Shown: positions 1 through 12,653 of the stretch, one piece after another | Numbering within the stretch: the first letter of the stretch is position 1 | Layout of the letters: each line of letters begins with the position of its first letter | Origin: Stichopus chloronotus | Lineage: Eukaryota > Echinodermata > Holothuroidea > Aspidochirotida > Stichopodidae | Direction of reading: 5' to 3' | DNA: 64,000 nucleotides | Assembly: GCA_021234535.1 (NCBI GenBank) | Contig: CM037841.1 | Location: 14,776,825-14,840,824, forward strand | Program-made: the position numbers and the translations under genes | Notes under the pieces: generated by a model | What the model was told of the DNA's origin: nothing | What the model saw: the letters and a program-made list of their open reading frames with translations, nothing else | Databases searched by the model: none

Positions 1-19
1 AATCACTTTAACTTTACAA

Positions 20-200
20 AAATAGTGCAGTAATAAAAGGATGGTCCAACCACAGGTATCACTTTGATATGTTGAAGATTAAGTAAATCTGACCATTACA
101 GTGAAACTTCCATTCAATTCCCATGAGTGGTTCCCGAGATATGAGCAGCTGAAGTCGCCAAATTTGTTACAAAGAAATTAACTTGAAGCAAGCAGGTGTG
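20..200 (-). repeat. About 190-bp dispersed repeat, copy A
   Basis: Inverse of 63515-63680: on the - strand ATATCTCGGGAACCACTCAT, GGGAATTGAATGGAAGTTTC and CTTCAACATATC, then GGACCATCCTTTT. It forms an inverted pair with copy B at 415-600, and AGGTGTGATGTCATCTCCCC / GTGAGGAGGTGATGTCACTC extends the pairing inward. Confidence 0.7.
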
Positions 201-414
201 ATGTCATCTCCCCACATTGATAAAGCATTTTATGTTCTTCTTTTAACTTTACACCAAATTTACTACTTTACTATCTATAGTGCTATCATAATGTGAATGT
301 TTGAGGGGTATGAGAGTTTTGCGATCTTCACATAACCAGTACTTAAGCTGACCATCTACTGATTTCCAGGTCAAAATAATAGATTCAATAATGAAGAAAA
401 CACAAGACTCTACA

Positions 415-605
415 AGAATGTGAGGAGGTGATGTCACTCCTGCTTGCCTCAAGTTCACAGATGGTAGCAAACAGGGTAACTTCAAGTTATAATATCTTGA
501 GAACCACGCCTGAGAACTGGACAGAAGTTTCACTAGCATAGTTAGATTAGATTGCTCTTAAACATATCAAAGCCAAATTTGTGACTGGACCATCCTTCTA
601 AGTCA
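415..605 (+). repeat. About 190-bp dispersed repeat, copy B
   Basis: Diverged copy of the same family: ATATCTTGAGAACCACGCCT, GGACAGAAGTTTCACTAGCA, AACATATCAAAGCCAAATTT and GGACCATCCTTCTAAGT. Confidence 0.65.
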
Positions 606-769
606 CAAGTTGGTCATACCTGTATTTACTCTATTTCAGCTTCCTTGCCAGATTGCTAATGTAAGTAAATCACACTCTGATCTACCTAAAGCAGTGTGCA
701 GCAAAGAATTCAGTAACAATACCTTACCACGTTTAGGATGCAGAGGTCTGTATTTACTCTACCTAGACT

Positions 770-939
770 GCTTTCACACTTGATCTCAAGCAGGGGTTCA
801 GATCCGAATCTGATCCACCTCTCGAGATCAACTTTGTAGTGTGACAGCTCTTGCACTCAGGATCAGATCCGGGATGGTGATCCTCCCGTCGGGGCAGATC
901 AGATCTTGCGCGGGGGATCCAAAAACCATGTGTGAAAGC
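770..939. repeat. MITE-like repeat bounded by GCTTTCACAC
   Basis: GCTTTCACAC at 770-779 and its inverse at 930-939 bound a GATC-rich interior (CAGATCCGAATCTGATCC, CAGGATCAGATCCGGG). A related stretch lies at 2240-2390, with GTGTGAAAGC at 2305-2314 and 2381-2390 and CAGGATCAGATCCGGATCC between. No target duplication was seen. Confidence 0.5.
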
Positions 940-1539
940 TCGGAGAATCAAGGTGACCCGAGATCAACATGACCTATGACGTAACTTCCCGTTTCAACAT
1001 TCACAAACGTGAGCAGCTGTGGTATGTGCATGGCTGCAGCATGCAGTACAGTGCACACAGAGCATATACTATACAGTATACTCTGTTTGATTAGTGATCG
1101 GTTTCGACTTTGAGCGACTGGTTTTTCTCCAACTTCAAAAAATACTTTTCGCTCGAGTTTTCCCGACTGTGTTTTAAAAAACAGCTATCCTTTTGCCTCT
1201 TTCTATCTACGTAAAGGTGTCGATATTTCTAGTCTGTGTCTTATATTTCGTGAGAAACGAATTATTCAAGAGAAGCTTCCCGTGTTTAGTATTATGCCTG
1301 GTAACTGCAAAGAGTGCATTATTTCTTGTATGGTTGGGCATGTGCGAGGACTTTCTAGGGTTAACAATGTTACAAAAGACATGTGGTAATTTATTTATAA
1401 ATAAAGGTACAAATCTTAAGGATGTGCATATCACAGACCTTAAGAACCCCAAGCTTACAGTGAAGTTTATAGGTAGGATAACGACGAGGTGAAAAGGTAA
1501 TGCTTTTTAGAATTCCGATTTGGAGAACTTGTAATGGCT

Positions 1540-2110
1540 TCATAACAGAAGCTCTATAGCTACCGCGAAAATTTCAATAACATAAGAAACCTTAGAGTAG
1601 ACGAGAGAATAATAAAGCTGAATATCAACTGCAGGGGGAAGTGAAGTTCTGAGATGATAGAAAATGCCATTGTATTTAACGAGGTTATCACAAAGGTCAT
1701 CAATGTGATTTTTGAAAGAAAGCTTGTTGTTAATCAGAAGTCCTAAATATTTAGCACAGGCTGTCCTACAAATATTGGTGTCGTTCAGAATAAAATGGTT
1801 TTGACAAGAATGAGCACCACGGTCCCTTAAATGAAAATCGAAAAGTTGGTTTTGCCTAAGTGTAGAGTAAGTTTGTTGGAGTCGAACCAAGTTTTGAGTT
1901 GGCTTACAACATTCTGCACCTTAGAAACAAGTTTGAAACAATCATTATCGTGAACAAAAACAGTATCATCAGCACTAAAAGTCTCAGACTCATTACAGAC
2001 TTCATCCACGTTCCCACCAGAAGTAACAATGAAATGAGGTCTTCATTATCAATCTCCACAGCAAGTCTCTCTTTTTTTGCAGCTTGTGTCTTGATGATGG
2101 ATTCCAGCTT
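1540..2110 (-). mobile_element. Non-LTR reverse transcriptase fragment
   Basis: Two - strand frames overlap with a frameshift near 1830-1890. The upstream frame (2009-1827) has TFSADDTVFVHD followed by LKTWFDSNKLTLHLGKT, which is the palm catalytic box and the downstream NKLxLNxxKT segment. The other (1890-1540) has CAKYLGLLINNKLSFKNHIDDLC and SLVYSKVSY, the YLGxxxDxxLxWxxHI thumb segment. Only the C-terminal part of RT remains. It is a different copy from the one at 17.7-19.8 kb, with related motif spelling, including SADD. No tail or target duplication was recognised. Confidence 0.75.
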
Positions 2111-2239
2111 ATTCAGAAACTAATGTTAGTACAGTGCCGTAATAAGTATGTAACATGTGTTTGATTCTCTCCTACAATTGGTGTGTATGTACAGTGTATG
2201 TACAGGACATTGTTTCAGACAGCTACGAGGATAAGGCGG

Positions 2240-2390
2240 GTTCATTGTGTCACATCCTGTATGTAAATCGCTCGATTGGGGCTTGATTCACCGCGGGGGA
2301 TCAAGTGTGAAAGCAAAACCTGTGATCTCAAGGGCAGGATCAGATCCGGATCCGATCGCCCCCTCAAGGTCAGCTCTCAAGTGTGAAAGC
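2240..2390. repeat. Second GTGTGAAAGC / GATC-rich repeat
   Basis: Relative of 770-939: the same CAGGATCAGATCCGG core and GTGTGAAAGC boundaries, in the inverse arrangement. The left boundary is uncertain. Confidence 0.45.
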
Positions 2391-2399
2391 GGTCCTACT

Positions 2400-5300
2400 T
2401 TTATCAGAGTTTCAAAGACAACAAACAAGTTGTTCACAACTATATAGCAGTGCTGTGTGTTGCACAGTTTAACTAAGGTACAGAAATAAAAAAAAAACCA
2501 ATAGTTTCCACCTGCTGTGCAGGAAGAACTACAGTGAAAACCCACTTGTTATTGAACTTTGCAGGTAAACATTGATTACCTCTAACAAACAACATTCGAT
2601 CTGCAAAGGCAGGCAGAAGTATAAAACACACACTCATAAATATTAGCTAAAGGATATCAAACTTAAAAAGTAAAAAATAAAAATTTTTTGGCGGTCTACT
2701 GGGGTAGTTTCTGACAGAAACCAAATTGCCATTGACAGATCTATTAATGAGACATGCTTATACCTAATATGAAAGTTCAAATTCAAAAAGTTAAATCTAA
2801 GATGTATTACAACAACCTTTTCTCTTTATTTTCATCCTTTTTAACTTAAATAAAATTTATACGTCATACTAGGACCTCTCAATAATATGTAAGTTATTTT
2901 ATTAACGTTAGACATACCATTTGAGACTACATGAGATAACATCACGACAAGTCACTTGTCGGTGTTATTTCATATGTACCTTCGGCAATACATTTTTTTT
3001 TATGCAGTCTTTAAACTCATCATGCTGGAGAGGGTCAGTTGTTTCATACCTACTGCACTTAAAACATCTAAAGTGGTTTAAAGTGATAATGAAACATTTC
3101 CTAGAGTCTGTGGCAGCATATATTGCTTTGTACTCAATTGCACTCTATTTATAAATTAGTATTGTTTTTTGCTATACTTCCACAGGAGGTCGTAGTACTA
3201 AACATGATGTGAACTTTGAGTTTCTATTACGCTTTCACAGAATTCAAACACAAGATGTGTGTGTGTACTCTGACACCTAATAATCATACTTCCAACATCA
3301 CCAGTTGATTACTTCACACATTGCACATACGTGTGGCCTAATATTTGTATGGCCCATTGGGTCTATTGTCACTTAAGTACTGTTCTAACCACACAACTTT
3401 TCTCTTCAAATATTTCACTGAAACCTTCAATATTTCAGAATTATTTCAACATTTCATGACTATCTTCAGTTTTTATCTTTCTTCAATAATCAAACCAAAT
3501 AGAAATTAGTTACTACCAGTTTCTGTTGAATAATCGGCTTTTGCACAGCTGATAAATAAGGTCATACAGTTAAATATTAGCACAAAGACTTGTATTGAAC
3601 GCAGTTATGTAAACTTGAGGTACAGTATGAGAACTTTTTGTACTTGTTCAAATCTGAAATGAACTTTTTACTCAAGCAAGTAACCTGGTAATTTTGGGGA
3701 GCAAATATTTGGATAAATTGAAAATGGCCACCAACATCATTTGACGCTGGCAACCAAAAAGCCAACATAATTTTCAAAGGTTCATCTGAACTCTGTAGAC
3801 AGCAACCTACCATTGCATCACAAACCCTTGAATTTGTTCATAAACTTAAAGTAAACTGTCAAAATCTAATCCTTGGATCAGACTACACAAGGTTGATGAT
3901 CCTTGCAGAGTCTGATTCTCTGTGGCATCGTAAGTCTAAACCAGGGACCTAGAGGTCACATGGTCACTAGACTTTGCAAAGTCTTTCTCGGCAAATGAAT
4001 TTACCTCCTTTGATACATTCCGCACAATTTTAGCTGCAGCCTACTTATACCTAACCAAGGATATATACTCATCCGGTAATCGCGTTTCCCTGTGATCGCT
4101 GTCCGCCGGAAAGACTTTGGACACTCGATATAATTATGCACAAATGAATAGTCACGTTTGATGTTACGGTTAATACATATTAAAATGCTACGTGTTGATC
4201 TCATAAAATGAGCCAATAGCAGCGATTGAACAATGAGAGAAAATAATGGTACCTACTGTAGGCTGTCTTTTACCCTATCACCAGGTTTGTCTACAGCAGA
4301 AATAGGATATCGCTCAGAGAGACCTAAAACAGTTACACGAGAGTAGAACATTACCATGATATTTACGTAACTAATCAGTCGTAGGTCCTTTCCCCATCAT
4401 CACTCCAATCTTTTCTCACAATTGCCGTGGTTGGCTTCTACCGAATTTGGTAGCGAAAAACAATGGTTTTAGTTAAAAGTTGTGTGCATAATTAAAACGA
4501 GTGTCCAGAGTCTGCGAGGGCAGCGATCAATGAGGGGAGTAAGCACTCTTCCGGAAGAGCAGTACTGTAAATATATGGATGTTCCTTCAGAGGTGGCGGA
4601 AGCAAGATTAAAAACAGAAACTTTCCAGCCCAAGAAGACTCTACAGGGTCTACATGGTCACTAGATGTGGTCTTTCATTACAGATGTAGTAGGAGGGACA
4701 GTATAGCATTTGAGTGAAAATTTGTGGTGGCTCTAAACGTAAGAACCACACCCCTCCCCACTCCCATCCTCCCACTGTCCCTTTTACCTTCATTTCAGAT
4801 AATTGATATATCTTGGTCATTTTGTCTTTCACAACATCCATCTTACCATAATGTTCACTCCTAGCAGGCAAAATCTTTCGGACACTGTTGATGGTCAATT
4901 TGAAGCTGAGTATACGAGTTGAGGATCGATGCAGACCTACACTGTTTTCTGTAAAGTGTTTCTGAAAACACAAAATAATTCTCTGACATTTAGTTTGTCT
5001 TAAAAATGTCATTGCTGATGTTTATCACAGCTTCCCGCAGAACTGCCAATACATATAAACTAGCGTGTGTGGAAATATGATGCACAAAGTAACATGCTGA
5101 TGCTATGAGCTTATGACAAATAGCAACTTTTTACTATACAGTAACATATATGCAGGAAAACTGACAGAGGAATTGTAGACTGTCATAAGGTAATCTTTCA
5201 ATTTGCCCACAATACTATTTGCAAATGTATACACAGCTGGTTGACATTTCAACCTACTGCACATCAGAATGTTGTGAATCATTGGCCAGAATTACAACAT

Positions 5301-8300
5301 GCTAGTACATGCATTGTGGTATTCACCTACAACCAACCATTCAGTCTTCTAAGAAACATAGCTTACAGAAGTTTAATGGCTCTATAGATGCGAGCTACAG
5401 TATACCACATAGAAGGAATCAGATGTGACTTTAGACTGCCTTTTTGTGGTATTTTGACCTTGTTAACCTGTATAAATCTGGACAAGGCACCGCCAGCTAT
5501 CTCAGAGGGTTGGCAATTGAAAGATTAAGTGTAAAGAAACAGTAAATCCAGCATACAAAGCTCTTGCAAACCCAGTGTACATAATGCATGATGCTAGTTA
5601 AAATACAAGCTTACAAGATGGTGCTTACACTGTAGTGTAGCACTTAGCAATTGATGAGTGACTGGCGTAGACAGATATGTACACACTGCACACCAAATGT
5701 AAACCACCAACCACAAAGTTAAATAGGATAAAAAGGACTAACAAGATGAATGGCAACTTGAAAACAACTATAGCCTATAAGAGAGACTGTAGCCATACAG
5801 GTAGTGAATCTTTCTACACAAAATTACTGTGGGTGTTTGGTGCCTATCTTTTGGTTGTTTGGGATAAGCCATCTCACCTTAAAAAATATCCAAGCAATTT
5901 TTCCTGTTTGCACAGGAAGAATCAGGATCATTCTAAATATGTATCTTTAAATATAACTTTCAACTGCATGTGACAAGCATAAATTTACCATAGCTGGAGT
6001 ATTCTCTTCCATGTTTATGAAACTCCATCCCCTTACAGGGTAAACTGTGTGAGTGTACCATACAACACCAATACTCCATAACAGTAGTACAATACATGTA
6101 CATCCATTGTGCATTGCAGTCCAAATTACACTAGTCTATAGCACACAAGGCGCAAAGTTAAGGGACTTGTATACAAGTACTGTACTTAAAGGTCCAATGT
6201 ATTGCCAAACAAATACAATTGACTGAGCTTAACAAGTTTATCACCAATTACTTAACAGGTTGAATCACCATCCACTACCGAAAATGGAACAACTCTTTTA
6301 TGCAATTTTATTGAATACAGATTGTTTTCTTTTGTTTATGACTGCAAAACTCAGTTAGTTTTATATCTCTGAAAAAAAACTTAAGAACAGACAACAACAA
6401 AAGGAATTTTGACTTCTGCTGTAACCAATAACTTGTGATAGAAATGTGACATCTATTTCAATACCATTTTCTTACTGAATTATGAGTTGCAATTTTAATA
6501 TTCAACTAACGAAAGCAATTGTCACAAAAGCTGATTCTCCTTCCAGGGAAACTTGTGTCTTTGGAGGGAAATTTTGGCATTTGAGGGAAATTTACCCACC
6601 CTTTGGACAGAAATACTATCAGAAATTACGGAAAGTGTAGAATCCATTAACACTATAAAGCTTTTACCATACAGTTCAAGCTTCAAACTCATATTAACCA
6701 GATTTTTTTGATACATTAACATATTGTAAGTTCGTTCATTGAGCTATTCTTTCAGTGCTGAATGGCATTTGTTAAAGTCCAAAGTGTGCACTGGTACTAA
6801 GAAAGTTATCATATGACACACTGACACACTGAAACTAAGGATAAGGAAAATCTGACATTCCTAGTCAAAAATTTCCAACCGGTATCTCTTCTTTGTTCTG
6901 AATATTTGGACTCATCCACATGTCTAATTCCTTAATATATTCAATTCCCTACACTGTTAATTGAGTGCATTTTAGCAACCAAGATCTGAACAGTGTGATA
7001 CATTATGGCATTGCAAGGTGTAGCATCATTTTACATTGGGATTTCTACAACAATTGTCAGGATAAACTGTACCAGAGGTATAAGTTTACAGAACTTAAAG
7101 CAGGAAGGATATGTGAAACTTAAAAAACAAATTAGAGCAGGGGAACACTTCCTTTGATGTGCAGTTAAAAGGGAAACGTAACGTCCCTCTCAAATAAACG
7201 CACATCCAAAAACTACTCTCAGAACACTGACTTTTATGACACAGGTTGTTTAAAAATGGCATCTGGTGTACTGCCCTGTCAAGTAAAAAGAACTGTTTTG
7301 TTAAGTTAGGGCATATTTAAACAGTCACAAAGACAAGCTTTCAACATTGTAACGCATGAAAGAAATGTAACTTACAATGAGGAAGTCAGTTTAGACGAGC
7401 CAAATAAATGATTCACCAATTTAGCACTCACCAAGTGCAACATCCTTTAAGGCAAACATTTATTCATTGTTGGACTCATTTCTAGTTTAGTATAAAAAAA
7501 AGAAAGTGCATAATTTTGAACTGTGATGTCACCCAGGCACAACTACTTGAATCTTTTTGTATTTCTTAATAATCTTAACTGTCTTCGGAAAAAAGCATTA
7601 CAATGTACACAGTAGATTACTCTTTTGCTGTGACCTTGATTCGCACAGTATTTTCAGTTAAATCTAGTACCCTATCCACCTTTTCACTAGTGTCAAATTT
7701 CAAGGTTCAATGAGGGCTTCAATGTAAAGAAAACCCGAAGATTTCTTGTTCTAATTTCCCACTATTAAATGGCACTTTTGTAACCAGGCTGAGGCAACTG
7801 GAAATCTTTCTTGACCAAAGAAGTCACTCTTCAAACAGCAGCATCAAGACATTGGAACAGCCTAGTCTGGAATGCCTGAAGTGGAAAATTATCATTTTTA
7901 AACTCATTTAACTGTCAGTAAAGTATGCCTTTAAGTGCATAAGATGGCACAATGATGTATGTTTTATGTGCACTTACTTGGATTAGCCATCCATTTATGT
8001 TGTAATATTGTATTACGTAGAAAAGCTCTACTCAAAAAACTTAAAGACTTGCCACGAAATTCGAAAAATTACTGTAAATAAAATGAAACATCACTGTAAC
8101 ACTCCGCTTTGACTGACGAAGAATGATAGAAAACAGGTATGAAAAACTACGATGATTTTGATTTGTTCATGTCAAGAACACATCTTTACCAACCACAATT
8201 GATGGAAAATTGACTTCTGTTACTTCACATGCGCTTGCTGTTATAAGGTCTGAAACAGTGGCTGTATATATGGTAATACATTGTGGCCTAACACAAAGAC

Positions 8301-9738
8301 AAACATCTCAGGAACCATCCATAAGGAGCTGAAAAAGACATGCCCTATATTCACACTTCCACATGCATTTAAATATTTGTCACAGAAGTTTACTCTTGAA
8401 AAGTAACATAAATTCATGAAATGTACAATACTCTAGGAACACTACCCTGACATTTCTCAACACACTATTTGAATGTATGAGATTGTTCCACTTGAGTAAC
8501 TACTGTACATTTTCAATTATGAAATTTATGGCAAACATGCAGTTGTTATGCAGTTATTGCATGATAACATTTAAGTTATATTCTTTTGAGTTGTGGCAAG
8601 CTTATCTGAAAGTGTGGCAACTGGCATTATGTACTGTACCAAAGACAATTCTAGGCTAAGTTTAAAGCTTATTAAGTTAGACAAAACATGAATTGCATGG
8701 GTAACATCACATGCAAACACAACTTCCAGCAAACAAAAGGGATACTTTAATAGGTAACTATACAGTATACCTGTACATGAACTCAAGTCTGGTAACAGTG
8801 CTACCTTCAAATAATGCTCACCAGCTGTCTGCATGAGTCCACCTAGTCCTCACAAAATACACAAGATCATGACTCGAGAAGACCTTTTCTGCATTACACA
8901 ACGTGGTGTGATATCCAGATCTACATTTATAGCATAATAGTTTGAGTATGTTCCTCTGGAGAAGGCATACACAAGTATGATATCATGTGAGGATTGGCAA
9001 AATTGTGCCGGCTAACTGAAAAGCTTGTAGTGCTTCAGGATATAAATGATATATACTAGGGCATGTGCATTACTTTGTCAGAAGTTACTACACTGCAAGG
9101 AAAGAAAACTGTAAGTACACATAAATATCCACTAAGTCCACTAGTATTGCATTTCAAAGTTTTCATCCTTGAGCTAAATTTGGTCAAATTCTTCTCTAGA
9201 CTTGATATGGGTCATTCCATGATGGGAATACAAAGTGAGACATAATTAAGTGTCTGATTTTCAAAATATGTTAATTGCTCTAAAAGTATTTAATTTCTCA
9301 AGTTCCTACAAAGAAAAATAAATTTGGAGCTAGCTGCTGACGTATCCACAAACAACATTAATTCGAAAACAAATTGGCAAAATAGCAACATGTATAACAC
9401 AGACACCATGTTCTCTCTGCATGTAAGTGACCAGGCTTCTATTACTTACCAAATTAAAGTGAAAAGTTACACTTCATTCAATGTATTTTGTAATGGTATT
9501 GATGGTTACAATTCTGTGACAAATTGTTTATTGGCACATTTGCCTTATATAGATGTTATACCAAAACCATCACAAATTAAACTTCACATAAATTGTAGGC
9601 CAACTACAAATGAGGACTCACTTAAGAAGGATGATACAGCCAATCACGTCAAGTATAGTGGCATTTTTTTTTTTTTTTGGTATTTTTTTGTATGTGTGTG
9701 TGTATGGTTTAGGTAAACGTTAATTGTCATATAGTAGT
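2400..9738. other. Long AT-rich stretch with no supported gene
   Basis: Only short chance frames (120 codons or fewer), a CT-rich patch at 4748-4790 and scattered homopolymers. I see no splice-supported exon, RT motif or clear repeat. Confidence 0.6.
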
Positions 9739-9746
9739 ACCACCAA

Positions 9747-10150
9747 CAGGGTTGTCACCACGCCTGGCAGGGCGGCGCTACCCAGCTCTAAAAATCTCCA
9801 CCCAGCACTCAATGTCATTAATTTCAGCATCGCTGCCCTGCACAAATTTTGTACTTTAACTGAATAAAATTGGTGGATTTCTTTAGAATTCTGAGTGAAA
9901 GTTACTCAGTATTACTATTACATCAATATTAAGTAGGTCTACAAACTTTGCAATCTGGAAATTGAAAATTACTGCAAGAATTGCAACCTCTATTTTGCTC
10001 TCTAGAGGGCACCATTTTACCATTTTCCAACTAAGCACTCTCCAACATGCAAAACTTTTAACTTGCGGGTTGAAGGTGAGGGGGACGCCCCTCCCCCAGG
10101 ACAGCGATTACAAATTACCTGTCTCTCAAAATGGTCTGGTGACAACCCTG
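9747..10150. mobile_element. hAT-like MITE
   Basis: The ends are CAGGGTTGTCACCA (9747-9760) and the inverse TGGTGACAACCCTG (10137-10150). Flanks ACCACCAA (9739-9746) and ACCACAAC (10151-10158) look like a slightly diverged 8-bp duplication. CAGGGTTG termini and an 8-bp duplication fit hAT. It is 404 bp long with no coding capacity. Confidence 0.75.
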
Positions 10151-10159
10151 ACCACAACC

Positions 10160-12300
10160 ACAAAAAGGGAAGAAGAACTATAGGTATCGTACAATGAGAA
10201 CGTCTAATTGGTGCTTCTTTTCCAATTAGTGGTGCTACCTTTTTCCTAAAGCACCGACATTACCTAACAGCAGTACAAATCTTACAGCCAGTGTTAACGA
10301 TTGAAAATTACATTCGCAATAAAAGTTCAATGTTGCAAATGTCAATCAGTGTGTCAAATTTCTAAAGTCTATACAAAACAGAAAGATGTCTGCGATGGTA
10401 GAAACGTTCTCTTACCACATTATGGATTCACTTTGTAATAAACATGCTTTAAGACAAACTTCAATGGTCTTCAACTATAGTATGACTGATTTGGTGTCAC
10501 ACATTTTCTTCACATTTTTATCAAAATCACCACATACAGTGAGTGCACAACCATAAGATTAATATTTCTATTTTCAATGCATAAGCGAGGTTAATCTATT
10601 GCAATTAATTTATAGCAGTAACCAGGGCATAGTTTTCTTGCCATGGAAAAAATACAACTTAATTGGGTTTCTTTTTTAAAATATGGCAAGAGATGCTGCA
10701 AATGCAACAACCTAATGAGATGACCCATATGGAAGTTCAGCTTGTTTCAAGTCTCATAAGGCTGTTTTTAGTGAATGGAATAGTCTTCCTGGATGGGTGG
10801 CTAATCCCAGTCTCACAGACACAGTATATGCATACAAGATTCAGTTTGTTTTCTTTTTTTGCTGATTGTGGAAGAATGCGTCGACCAATGCCCTATGAAC
10901 AGGCCTAGTGGTTTGGCTGGGTTCTTCTCTTTTGTTTGGGTCTGTAACCTAACGACATTTGGTGAGCCCTTTGGTCCTCCTTTGCCATTGAATCTGATCC
11001 TAAGTTAGGCCAAGGTAGCCTATTGGAACTTACGATTTGTGACTTAACGTGGGTCTGAAGTAACACTTATAATTTGCTACACAGCAATATACCCTACACT
11101 ACAGTATGTCAATACTCACCAAGATCTTCCATGACGCCTGTATATTCTTTAGTCTGTCCGACTCTTATTAATAAATCCAAAATCTGCCCGGAACTGTAAG
11201 TAGGGCCTAAGCCTGGTCGCCTTTTGACTTTTGTTATTAATTTAATCGTGCAGTATCCACACACAATGTGTACGACACGAGTGCTTATGAATGTGCCTGA
11301 CAGGCTATTCCAGTTTTGCCCGATACTTCACACTACCTCTGCGTACAAATTTCTCGTGGACGTCAGACTTGTTTATAATTGCTCGTTGGTTCCAGATGGG
11401 TAGTTAGCGGCCTAAGCTCTATATTACCACTGAGCGGGCAGGCTTCGTCGACGTTAGCCTATCATATAATCATCATCGTTAATGAGACACGACTACTGCC
11501 TCTCACTACAACACATTACCCAACGCAGGGAATGCGAACGACGTGTAGGAGGACTCTACTACGATGTCAACGAGTGGATCATTAACAAATAGTTAGGTGC
11601 TGCTCCACAGCCAAAGTAACTGCAACAAATTTCAATCCTCGGGATGCACTTCACTTTAACATAAACTGGGGTGTAATTCGAACTCACAGATGCTATCAAC
11701 ATTGCGGTTAGCTGAACAAAGATATCCTCTGTTCAATTGGAAATGAGGGCAAATAACAAATCGTACTAATCTGTACATAAGTTAGGATCGACCGTTGTCT
11801 CTTCGTCGTATTAAAAATGACGTATCATGTCGACTTGCATACCGTACATTCCGTTGAAGAGACGTACATTCTTCTTATTGTTTCTGGGCAATTTTGTTGT
11901 CTTACATCACGAGTGGATTCAAAGCATGACAACCACTTTTTTGCAAACAAAAGACTATAGAAATAATTAAACGCTTGGAGGGTTTGCGTAAATTGCGTTG
12001 GTGCCATTTGAAGGACTGAGAAAGCGAACCATGCACATTCAGTTTAATTGTCCTTAGATTTTATTTAACACAAATTAAATGACTCATTAGCCAGGCCCCG
12101 CGTGCAGCTTTTTCAGTGAAGGGGAACATTTCCCGACAGTTATGACCAACAAATTAAAAGGTCTCGTATCAAAGGGGGGGGAGTCCGAACCCCTGAACCC
12201 CTGAACCCCTGACCTGGATAAGGGCCTGTTAGCATTGGTCTTATCATGCTGATCCCACCATCCTGTGGATGGATGAAAAGTTCTACACAAGGATTGCATC
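10160..12300. other. No supported gene
   Basis: AT-rich sequence; frames at 10663-10908 and 11379-11585 resemble no protein. A short CCCCTGAACC triplication occurs at about 12190-12212. Confidence 0.55.
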
Positions 12301-12309
12301 ACTAGCCTA

Positions 12310-12645
12310 CAGGGGCGGCACCAAGGGGGATGGGGGAACCCCCAGTCGGAGCCTTTGCCCCCCAGTTGCCCCCTCCTCACTCATCTCCTGAAGTATAGTA
12401 TAGACCAACATACACCTATCTTGAGACTTAAGTTTTTACCAAGAGATTTGCTAAAACCTCAGAGCTTCCGGGGGCTTCCGAGGAGTTTCCCCAGGGCGGG
12501 CCCTGGACCCCACCCGGTAAGTCTCGCGCCTCGCGCTCGATTTCAGGCTGCGCGCGAAAAAATTGTTGCCCCCCAACATTTTCTTTTGCCCTCCATTTGC
12601 CCCCCCCCCCCCTCTCTCACTTTTAAAATCCTAGCGCCGCCACTG
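12310..12645. mobile_element. hAT-like MITE with perfect 8-bp target duplication
   Basis: The ends are CAGGGGCGGCACCAAGG and CCTAGCGCCGCCACTG, imperfect inverted repeats of the CAGTGGCGGC type common in hAT elements. CTAGCCTA occurs directly at both sides (12302-12309 and 12646-12653). The 336-bp interior is unusually GC-rich, with C-runs, and gives a spurious 143-codon open frame (12355-12786). Confidence 0.87.
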
Positions 12646-12653
12646 CTAGCCTA

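Noticed and set aside
9324..9716. 130-codon open frame
   Set aside because: It ends in poly-T and TG-repeat sequence, has no recognisable domain, and its codon use looks like background.
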